The position numbers and the translations under genes are program-made. The notes under the pieces were generated by a model, which saw nothing but the letters and a program-made list of their open reading frames with translations, did not search any database and was not told the DNA's origin. Positions 55,145-64,000 of a stretch of 64,000 nt of DNA are shown piece after piece. The stretch's first letter is position 1. Each line of letters starts with the position of its first letter. Source of the DNA: Micrasema longulum (Eukaryota; Arthropoda; Insecta; Trichoptera; Brachycentridae); contig JAGVSM010002361.1 in assembly GCA_022494885.1 (NCBI GenBank), forward strand, positions 186,001-250,000, in the 5' to 3' direction.

Positions 55145-56030
55145 ATCACAATAGGAAGTAAACATTTATCTTCAATTTTATCTACAAAGTAAAATTAAGT
55201 TTTCTGCATGAAAAGCAGAATACGAATACATTTTTTTCTTTTAAACATGTTCAGTTATAGGTTACCGACGAAGATACTTTAAATATTTATGCAAATATAC
55301 TCATTTTCGTACACAAATATAGTTTTTTTTTATTTACAGTCGAAGATAACTATGTTATGTTACGTAATAAGGGCCCTGGGCTATAGTGTAAACGTGAAGT
55401 TCAATTTATCCTTAAACTATTCTAACGCTATGTAAACTATTTTTTTACATAGAATACACAAATTTTTCGTATGTTTGGCTGTGCTTAAACGTACTTGCCA
55501 TAAAACCTTTTAAATTTCAAGATATTTTTATTACTGGTTTTGATATTCCTCCTCAAAGTTACAGTATTAATACATTCTCGCAGCCATATCTTATGAGAGA
55601 AAAGCCCAATTTTCGCACAAATATTCTACATTTCAAAGGCGTTTGTCGTTGCCTCACCTAGTTATATACATAAATTACATTCATTCGCTCACTTATGATG
55701 CTAAGCTGGGCAGGGCGGAGATGCACAGGAAACACCCTTAAACATGAAAAATGTCGGAGGTACATAATCTGTCAGACAAACGTTTCGTGTTCTAGGGTTA
55801 GGGGGGATTTTTTCCAGTTTAAGGAAACCTCGTCATCGGGATTTAAACTAAGATTTTTTGTTTTTTTCTGTTGGCCAGTATTTACTGTTTACCTTTTACG
55901 TGGTTAGAGAAAATGCTTGATTCGTCACTTTTCGGGTGGAAGTATGTTTTTTTAAATACAATTTAAATAACATATTTATTTATTTACTAACGGCCGTGGC
56001 CGATTTGTACAAATTATACTCTATTGTAAA
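55145..56030. other. No recognisable feature
   Basis: The word GGGCCCYG occurs at the edge (55139) and at 55370, without further similarity. No ORF of credible composition. Confidence 0.45.
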
Positions 56031-56034
56031 TTGT

Positions 56035-56120
56035 AACCTTAACAAATTACAACAGGAATGGAGAATACCTTGAATAAGGAAATATGGAAGTCTAGGCATT
56101 TACCGGGCTTATGACCTTAT
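56035..56120 (+). mobile_element. Family Y MITE left-end fragment
   Basis: AACAAATTACAACAGGAATG to GGCATTTACCGGGCTTATGA, most similar to the 2376 copy. The rest of the element is gone. Confidence 0.6.
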
Positions 56121-56356
56121 TACAAAAAACGTTATTGTGTACAAAAAACATGGTAAAAAATTTAAGGCACATGTTAAGTTTATAAATCTTACATACATAA
56201 TATAACAATATTTAAGTTTGTCCAAATATTATGATGTCCACATAAGCGTATTATGTTTGTTGTATATGTTAGTTTAAATAAACGATTTTCATAAACAGAT
56301 TAATTTTGATAAAATAAATAAAAACAAATTGGTTTTTTACCATGTATTTTTAATTT

Positions 56357-56405
56357 TATCTACCGACCGGTTTCAAAGCTATACAAGCTTCTATATCAGA
56401 GTATA
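56357..56405 (-). ncRNA. Possible hammerhead relic, third sequence type
   Basis: The minus strand has CUGAUAU in the box position (CUGANGA expected), a stem AAGCU/AGCUU, then GAAAC, ACCGGU, C (GUC cleavage triplet) and GGUAGAUA. The last strand pairs partly with the bases before the box. Two substitutions in the box argue against activity. Confidence 0.4.
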
Positions 56406-56999
56406 CTTAACTAATTAATTCTATTATATTTCATGTTATGAGTATCATGCTGTAAATAGAACTAAAAAATCAAGTATTTTTGTCTTGTAAGGATGATAAT
56501 GTGAGATGGATACGTTTAAAAATTTTCCATCAAGGATATATAGAGTGGTAAAAATAAAAATTAACTATCGCTAGATAAAAGAATATAGTCATATTTTTAA
56601 AAAGGTTTTCTTAATAAGAACAGTATTCTTTCAAATATATTTGTATCAAAATTTTATACGAATATTGACAATAAATATATAAAAGTCATATTTTTGCCGA
56701 TAAACATCACGAAATGAATTATTACTTAAAGCCAAGTCATAACGCTGCAACTACTACTTCGTCAAGTGTTGATATTTTAAATACTGAATGAGTGTTTGTC
56801 TGTTCGTTTCTATTTCTTTCACGTCGCAACGAAGTGACTGATAGACTTGATTTATTTACAGAAAAATAGTTGTAGAGCCAAGAAGTGAAATAAACTTCTT
56901 TTCATTAACTTCGAAAAATTCCACTGCCTTGGGAAAATTCTGAAGGCAAAATGAATTCTTCTTTCACGTCGCAAGGAAGCAACCGATTGCCGAAGAGCT

Positions 57000-57115
57000 G
57001 ACAAGTGTCACAAGATACTTTTCATTCCTTATACTCGTATCAACTCAAAAAAGGACTTTTAGTCCCATAGAGTTGGTACTTATGTCTCAAATAATGTGTA
57101 ATAAACAACCTTTAA
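57000..57115 (+). repeat. Retroelement 3' block
   Basis: CACAAGATACTTTTCATTCC, TATACTCGTATCAACTC and CATAGAGTTGGTACTTATGT match 57840-57950. Confidence 0.5.
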
Positions 57116-57129
57116 ATACAATACGAAAA

Positions 57130-57530
57130 GTCTATATGAAATATTTAAGGTTCATACAGTAGAAACTCTTTATAAAATAAATTATATTATACAAATGTAT
57201 TAAAAATAAAAAATAAAAGAATTTGATATGAATAAGTCACTCAGATACCAATTCCATACAAGTCATGGTCAAAATACCTTTGTCTTAAAAGGTGTAAAAA
57301 ATTATAATAATCTTCCTAATGAACTAAAAACTATTAAAAATATTCTATCAATAAGTAAATTTAAAGTTAATCTAAAGCTTTTAACTCGTGTAAAAACAAC
57401 ATTCAATTATAATTAGTATGAATGTATTATTGTTTTATGTTTTTTTCTTTATATATCCTGTGTTTTTATTTTTCTTTTTCATGTACTCGTATTTAAAATT
57501 ATATAAACTCTTATAAATAAACAACTACAA
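57130..57530 (+). pseudogene. 3' end of a non-LTR retrotransposon (CR1/L2-like)
   Basis: LRYQFHTSHGQNTFVLKGVK, NYNNLPNELKTIKNILSISK, FKVNLKLLTR then stop at 57414. The G-(V/I)-(K)-x-(Y/W)N-LP-x-x-(L/I)-K-x-I...FK-x-x-LK-x-x-L pattern is the CR1/L2-type end. Frame opens upstream near 57150. Confidence 0.65.
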
Positions 57531-57779
57531 CAGTGTAAGTCACTTTTCAAGCACAAGAGTTAGTTTTTTTTTTGGAGAGTTACAGTGATAACATTTACTA
57601 AATGTTTAAAAGTAGATGTGTTTAGAATTTTACAAAAACATCTACTTTTATGAAATTTATGAATAAAAAAAAAAATTTTAAGAGTAAATTAATAAAATTA
57701 AAAAATTAAAAATGTCGCTTCCTCCTGAAACTTATTCTTAGTATAAAAATAAACTAATATAAAAACGATGCTACGTCAC

Positions 57780-57975
57780 CGTGATTGTTGGAGGACCAGG
57801 GATCGATACAGGCTTCGTTTCATCCCTAAAAAGTCATGTGACAAGTTTAGTGTCACAAGACATTTTTCATTCCTTATACTCGTCCGAACTCAACACAGGA
57901 CTTTTAGTTCCATGGAGTTGGGACTTATGTTTCAAATAATGTTAAATAATCAACCTATAAGGCAATAAATCAATA
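57780..57975 (+). repeat. Retroelement 3' block (family with 57000 and 22855)
   Basis: GGAGGACCAGGGATCGATAC, TTCCATGGAGTTGGGACTTA and TGTTTCAAATAATG match 57005-57115 (CATAGAGTTGGTACTTATGT) and 22855-22955. Probably the 3' untranslated end of one retroelement family; no coding sequence. Confidence 0.5.
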
Positions 57976-58649
57976 AATGTATAAAATTGAATGGATTTAC
58001 ATATATATTAAATCAGCAGTAATCCTAAAATAAAGCAAGGGTTCAAAAAGTAATGAAAAGGGGTGAAATTATGTTGGAGCGATTGTGACTCGCCCTTTCC
58101 CGTAAATATTATATAAATACGTAGGTATTAGCACTTTTAAGGGATAAAACATCTTGAGCTTACGATCTTAAAATGGATACGTTCAGATTTGAGCAAACAT
58201 GTAAAGAATTTCAAGTTACGCCCGTCATAAAATTAGTATTCAGAAAGGATCTAGTAAAAAAAAACAAAAAAACAGCCACTGGCACTTTGGGGGCCTGCGA
58301 CTTTTTTACTTTCGCATTTGACTTTGCGGTCATTTCGATATAAATCGGATGAACAGAATGGATGATGAGGGAGCCTGAATTCGAAATAAGGTTCCACCGC
58401 AAGAACATCAAACCTTAGAGTCCTTTTTAGCCTTTGGCGGTAGATTTATGAACCACCATAGGAATTTAAAAATTTACAAGGGTTTGTACTGCGGACATCC
58501 GATAATTAAGCTCAGTGGACTTTCTGAACTTAAACGGATCAAAAAGTCTGTTTAACGAGTATTTTTAGACATTAATTATTCATTGCAAGGTGTGGGTGGC
58601 ATGGTTTCACGTTGAGTTTTCGATAACTTAACATCAATGTATTTATTTT

Positions 58650-58865
58650 ATAGAGCGTATTTATGTAAATACGAATGGATATCTTAGTTTAATTAACTTT
58701 ACTAAAATTTTGAATTCTCTATTCTTACCTCAGTTTTGTATAGATACATTGAATTTCTTAATTAATATACCAGCTTCGAAGATGTAGCGAAAGCAATGTA
58801 ACCGTTCATTGGATATTCAAAATTTGTGTATTTAAGTATCACTCGTCTTTTGTTTTTATAATAAA
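58650..58865 (+). repeat. Repeat carrying the second-class hammerhead, copy 2
   Basis: TACCTCAGTTTTGTATAGAT, GTTCATTGGATATTCAAAAT and AAGTATCACTCGTCTTTTGT are the counterparts of 47660-47880. Confidence 0.6.
58770..58812 (+). ncRNA. Diverged hammerhead-like motif, second class
   Basis: This is the homologue of 47782-47824: CCAGC, UUCGAAGA, UGUAGC, GAAA, GCAAU, GUAA, CCGUUC, AUUGG. Stem I still pairs mostly (CCAGC/AUUGG with wobble), but GAAA has become GUAA and stem III is broken. Read as a decayed copy. Confidence 0.4.
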
Positions 58866-59537
58866 GAACATCTTATAGCTCGTTCTTGATGTCAAGTAAG
58901 GTCTGGCCACGACCAATATTTGTGTATTTTCGAGGGTCTTGTGTACAAAAACTATAAGTATTTCAGAATATCTAAAACTATAACTAGATAGTCCGTTTTA
59001 TTAACTATCGGAAATAGTTTACTGCAAGCAAGAAAAGGGTGTCGAGGTGACGTTATATCAATGCTTCTGGTGGTCTAAATTTGGGCTTGTGTGGGCACGG
59101 CGCGCGCTCAGTTCAGTTTTATCTCTGGAACGAGTTGGTCTATTTGGTAGCGTATGTAATAATCCAATGGGAGTATTAAGAATATTTCCTTTTTTTTACA
59201 AACAAAAAAATATTTAACAATACTGTTCTACTAAATGGCACTTTTTTTTTACATGACAATTAAATTTTAACGCCTTAAAGACGACGCCCGAGTATACTTG
59301 GGCGGCTATTGTACCTGTATTCAATAATTCCTACATCCGAGAAAACTCTTGCAAACTTTACCTGCAGAAAAGACTACTCCTGGAGTTATAGGGTAAAAAT
59401 ATAAAAAATGCTACTAGCCATGAAGCTTTTTTTCTAGTGTTAAGGCATTATCAAATCATTATGATGAATTAATATTTTTTAAGAAATTCTTTAATTTCTG
59501 AACCTTCGCTATGCATTATAATATCATATATAAACTT

Positions 59538-59774
59538 TCAGTCACATTTTGGGACCGAATTTGGTTTTACAAACAATATAAAATATATCAACAATTTGAC
59601 ATGTCCATCTTCAAATATTTGATGGACTTGATCGTGCCATGTCTTTCTCGGCCTTCCTCGTGTTGCATCCATCAACATTCGCTTCGTAGATCCTTTTATA
59701 ATGCATGTCTCAGCCTTACACTGTTCACGGATCTCGACATTTGCGCACCTATCATATATCGTTTTACTACACAT
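59538..59774 (-). pseudogene. Internally deleted copy of the element at 40009
   Basis: KTIYDRCANVEIREQCKAET, then a deletion of ~30 residues, then GRPRKTWHDQVHQIFEDGHV. Similar to 40009-40230 with the middle missing. The Cys/Arg-rich 3' part is absent. Confidence 0.65.
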
Positions 59775-59779
59775 TCACC

Positions 59780-61195
59780 TGAGGAATTTTACCTACTCGA
59801 CTTCATTTAACATACTTTAATAATTATTTTTCCAATTTCATACTTAGCTCTTATACATTAGAATTGGCACGAGAACTCTATTGTGAGCTGCTAGTTTTGC
59901 CTCCTGCGAAAAACATTTGTTTGCTCAAGTAGATTTCAGTGCACTGTTCACCCTGTTCCCGGCACTCACCCTCCTTTCAATATCTTTCTAAGTCTTTCCA
60001 TCCCTAGTAAGCATACTCTCCAGATAAAAAAATTCTCCTACCTGATATTTTACTTATTTTTACTAACATAAACGGCAAATCTGCCTTTTACCAAAATTAT
60101 AATACTAACATATTTGGATTGATATATTTTTTCTTAAAAAAACATAACTTTCTTTTTAGTCGAGATTTATAAAACAATTAAACCTAAAAATTATATAAGA
60201 TTAAAAAACAAAGATTGACCTAAGAAGTAAACAACATATCCAGTAGAAAATTTAAACAATTTAAGAATAAATGTAAAAAACAAATTAAATAATATATTTT
60301 TTCAAATTAATATAACAAGAAAATCATAAGTACTGTTTCATACAGCTGGGCAAAGTGATCAAAAAATTGTATACATTCTGAAATGCATAAATAAACTAAT
60401 ATAATTACCATTCACCATCTTTAAAAAAGTTCAAATGGTTTGTTCTATAAGAACAATACCCTACACTAAATATATCAGATATATTATTTATTATAAGATT
60501 TACAGTGGATTTTTAAGTTGGTTCTAGTATTCTTAATATATTTCTGCTTATTGTTATGTAAAAGTCCACTGGGTTAGCGTGTTCATGGTGCAAGAATAGA
60601 AGTCGCCATACACTACATACAGCCCGGGGCCATGTCCCGTCATATAACTTTCCTTTGTACAGAATGGAATAGAAAAGGTAAAACAATCGACAATCGATGG
60701 AATAGAACGAAAATCAAAATTGGATACAAAGATATGTGGCAACGTTGTGCTGAAAACGATCAAATTGCGAGTCGAGAATATCAAAGAATATTCAAACTAA
60801 AAATACTACAACAACCATGCAAAACATTATCGAGGAATATGAAAACCTGGGTATATACAGGGCTTGTGACCTGTCATTGACTCGTTAAGAATTTTAATAG
60901 TCTAAATATATAAACACTCTATTATAATAGGTGCAGAAGAGAATTAACATGCTTGTTTCTGAATAACAGAGAATGGACGTTTTGTCTTTATTTCATCGAT
61001 ATTTCGTCATCAAATCAAATGCAATTTTCCACTCCTACTTTTCTTTATTCATCCTCCACCATTCCTCATCACATTCCTTCTTTTTCCTTCCCACTGACTC
61101 CATATTTTGTCCCTATTTCTTTTATTTTAATTTATATAAATAACATTGTTTCAATATCGTTTTATTTTTGTATACAGTTTAAACCATCATCGCTT
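59780..61195. other. Mostly featureless; unassigned frame 60632-60880
   Basis: The plus-strand frame 60632-60880 includes RTKIKIGYKDMWQRCAENDQ, and the opposite strand is open too. It ends in a family Y word (ACAGGGCTTGTGACCTGTCA at 60859). No domain was recognised. Confidence 0.35.
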
Positions 61196-61202
61196 TATTT
61201 TA

Positions 61203-61630
61203 TTACAATGAGGAACTTAAGCCCTACGGGAAATCGGATACAAAAATGTTCTTTTGCGTGCGGTAAAAATTAGAGTATTAAATTGTGCAGCAAAGTTTCT
61301 TGAAAATGTACGAAAAAAATAATATAAAATATTTTAATAAAAACGCACTACTTTGATTGACGTCACTGGTTCATGTGAACCAACCAATGATGTGAGAGTT
61401 GGGAAGGATATCCGGTTGGTTTACCGTAAATGAACCAATAGGAAGAATTAACAGGAAACAACCTCTGACGTCACACGTGGAGTTGTTTCAGAAATACAAA
61501 ACTTTAAAAAATCATAGCGCTGATAATACAAGTAAAAAAAATTTTTTTTTGGCTTAGTTTAATAGTCTTTTAACAAAAAAAAAACAAAAAAAAGACACTG
61601 AACTTCCTCATTATGTGAATACACGTTATT
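61203..61630 (+). mobile_element. Family Z MITE, best preserved
   Basis: Ends AATGAGGAACTTAAGC and CACTGAACTTCCTCATT are inverted. The interior has GATTGACGTCACTGGTTCAT, GGTTGGTTTACCGTAAATGA and CTCTGACGTCACACGTGGAG. No ORF. Confidence 0.8.
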
Positions 61631-61855
61631 GGATGGCAAGCCCTACTATTTTTATAAATATTTAACCTTGTTGTTAATATGTTTGTATTTTAAATAAATA
61701 AATAAAATAAAATTGAAATGGCTACTTTACCTCTGTAACTTTCAGATAGATAGTTATTTATTTATTTACCGCAACATATCGATTCCTAAGAACAGGCATT
61801 GCCCATGTAGTAACTGATAAATTTCATTTATTTATGTTATTTTTGCAACACAATA

Positions 61856-62005
61856 GGCCAGGAGGCCCAATCACAGTGGTAAATTACATCACAAAACACC
61901 CAGGCTTGAGAAAAATTACATTGTTTTTTTGTGTTCTCATCGGGAATCGAACCCGGAACCTTCCGTGTGTGAGTCAAGCGTCTTGACCACTACACCACGG
62001 AGGCC
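61856..62005 (-). mobile_element. SINE-A copy, well preserved
   Basis: The minus strand carries an intact A box TGGTGTAGTGGTCAAGA and an intact B box GGTTCGATTCCC, with the conserved tail. It closely resembles the 8867 copy, which suggests a relatively recent insertion. Confidence 0.85.
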
Positions 62006-62009
62006 ACAC

Positions 62010-62955
62010 CATTTACCATTCAGCGTATGTTTGAAAATCCATATTTACTATATTTTTCTAGCTGTTAACATCTTTAATTTTATCAATGCTTTATCTAATA
62101 AAAATAATTAATCAACCTGTGTCTTTATCTTCTATAATATTTTGACATTAAAAAAAAATATTGTTGCAGGCAAGTTATTTACTGAATTTCTCTTTTTTCT
62201 TACAAAAGTGAAATAATAAAAAGCTTCTATAGACTATGCCTGGTTTATTAATGGACACAGCCTTATATTGTGGACCTCTTTAGACAAACACAACTAGTTT
62301 TATAAGAAGCGTGTTCTTTTGTTTGCACCCCTAACAAATTTAACACACGGCATTATTTGTTTGGGGGTGATCGTAGTTTCGTTTCACCTTAGTTTGGCAT
62401 AAGAAAAGAATTCTTTAATTTTCGTTGAATTAACAATTACAATTTTTTTATAGGTTTGGTAGCAAACAAACACTCACTGACTTTTAAATTATATATTTTA
62501 TTTAAACGATTTCATATTTTTGGACTCCCAAAACACAAAACTTTACACAAATATACTGTATTATTCGTCAAAAAGGATAACAATTTCTCATTGATTTAAC
62601 GTGTTATTATTACAGGTGTGTTCATTATTAAATTTAAACTATTAATTTGTTTTTTTTTGGGACTGACCCTAAAATCAATGCCAACTGTCATCTGACTTAC
62701 TATTGTCTTAATGACAGCGCATAAATTGAATAGTACTTTTCCTGTATAAAAACAATAATTTCTCAATATATTCAAATTGCTGACACGCACGAATATCAAC
62801 TTGCTGACAGCCATGGAATTAGTATACAACCTAAAGTCCCCCACTAGAAAAAAGTGAACACTTCAAAATTATTATATAATCAGTTTTATATTAAGTCTAT
62901 CCAGTTAGTTACTCTAGTAGAACATTTACCCAGTTACTCTCTAAGTAACTCGTTT
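62010..62955. other. No recognisable feature
   Basis: AT-rich sequence. The minus-strand frame 62596-62844 has no known motif. Confidence 0.45.
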
Positions 62956-62957
62956 TC

Positions 62958-63017
62958 TTCTGTCACCTCCAACTAGGTATGACCTCCCAAACATCTACCA
63001 GCATAAAATTCTACACT
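62958..63017 (+). repeat. Short dispersed repeat, copy 2
   Basis: TTCTGTCACCTCCAACTAGG and ACATCTACCAGCATAAAATT are related to 45447-45515. Confidence 0.5.
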
Positions 63018-63289
63018 TTCATTTGGCATGCTTTTTTTAAAGAGACTAATTCATACATAAAGAACTCATATCTCAAGAACTATTTTATTTTATTCGGATG
63101 AACTACATTATAAAAAAATGTCCTAAAATTAATGTTAGAGTAATTTATCTAATATAAATAAGATTAATCAGAAATATTTTAATTGGTTTAAAGCATTTTC
63201 AATTTTAATTTCAACTCTAAATTAATCACTTTCTTACATTTTGAAGTATTAAAATATATTTAAGGCCAGTTGCCCAAAAAAAAAGTTGA

Positions 63290-63490
63290 AAAACATCGTT
63301 GTTATGGATAATTTATAGCGACATTTTTGTGAAAATCACCTCATGGACACTGCACAATAAGTATCCAGCTACATAGCATATAGACTGTTGTAATTCTAGT
63401 TTCTCATTTCCAATTATTATAGAGTTCAATAAAGGATATAAACTAGATACATCACGTCTTGCAGCTACAGAGCGCACGGACAGTATGAAA
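63290..63490 (-). repeat. Second copy of the tandem-unit repeat with LINE-like tail
   Basis: In the opposite orientation: GATAATTTATAGCGACATTT, GTGAAAATCACCTCATGGAC, then CACGTCTTGCAGCTACAGAG. A further unit (ATCTTGCAGCAACAAAGCGC) appears at 63966 at the window edge. Confidence 0.6.
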
Positions 63491-63756
63491 TTTAGTTAGA
63501 AACCCTTATTAAACATTATTAAAAGTACACTTTTTGTAGTTTTTCTTTTCGAAAACATCGTTTACAAATAAAAGCTAGATTACAACACGTCCTTTTAATA
63601 CGGTTGCAATTTAAAACCTGTTGTTAACGGTTAGAAATATACTTTTTAAGTATGAAATTTAAGTATGAAATCATTTTATGGATAATGACATTTACATATG
63701 GAAGTTAGAATGATAAATAGCGACAGCTCCCGTGGAGTAATTATTTTAATTATTTA

Positions 63757-63911
63757 GATGGAAGTTTTTCATTGCTAAGACGCTTGACTCATACATAAAA
63801 TGCTCCAGGTTTGATTTCCGGTAACAAAACAAAAAAATGTGTTTTTTCTCAAACCTGGGTGTTATGCTGTAATTGTGACAACACAATGATTTGGCCTTCT
63901 GGCCTGTTGTG
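63757..63911 (+). mobile_element. SINE-A copy, diverged head
   Basis: Plus strand: GCTAAGACGCTTGACTCA, B box CAGGTTTGATTTCCGG, CAAACCTGGGTGTTATG and a final GGCCTTCTGGCC tail. The A box is poorly preserved. Confidence 0.7.
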
Positions 63912-64000
63912 GTGTATTTTTTTTAATCATAAAAATAATGTAAAAATAAATAAATAATAATAATATCTTGCAGCAACAAAGCGCATAAACAAACCAATGT

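Overview
This window is AT-rich eukaryotic DNA, most likely from an arthropod (probably an insect) with a large, transposon-laden genome. The evidence is a host gene with canonical GT/AG splice sites and introns up to 21 kb, several tRNA-derived SINE families, and many non-LTR retrotransposon tails. I see no operons, ribosome binding sites, rRNA genes, functional tRNA genes or CRISPR arrays. Most open reading frames are chance ORFs or transposon relics.

Host gene: one plus-strand gene crosses the window. Three internal exons (26859-26947, 29818-29940, 51388-51465) join in a single reading frame and encode the second half of a CUB domain followed by a linker. First, last and probably further exons lie outside the window. 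The sequence 1-26858 is therefore either upstream intron or intergenic DNA. The two internal introns (2.9 and 21.4 kb) are packed with mobile elements.

Mobile elements by region. 1-5 kb: GACGTCA-containing MITEs and a snapback MITE. 5-8.4 kb: tandem short units with a LINE-like tail, SINE-A, and non-LTR tails. 8.46-11.27 kb: a decayed DNA transposon with ~625 bp inverted repeats, one arm split by a SINE. 11.96-17.15 kb: two copies of one repeat in opposite orientation. 17.2-21.9 kb: SINE-D copies, one split by a 490 bp solo LTR with a 4 bp target duplication, and a snapback MITE split by a non-LTR tail. 26-45 kb: many non-LTR fragments (jockey-like, RTE-like, CR1/L2-like, and one with RNase H). 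41-50 kb: SINE-B. 51.7-55.2 kb: a hAT-like MITE, an inverted hammerhead repeat pair, and a large inverted-repeat element that hosts a TTAA-flanked MITE. 56-64 kb: further tails, SINEs and MITEs.

The most interesting signal is a set of hammerhead-ribozyme motifs scattered through the window. One repeat family (best copy 36185-36228, minus strand; second best 38141-38184, plus strand) has the conserved box, a perfect stem I and stem II, GAAAC, and the self-complementary ACCGGU minimal stem III typical of ribozymes in Penelope-like elements and related retroelements. A second class occurs at 47782, 58770 and possibly 56357. No Penelope reverse transcriptase is visible, so these look like non-autonomous, retrozyme-like or terminal-repeat remnants.
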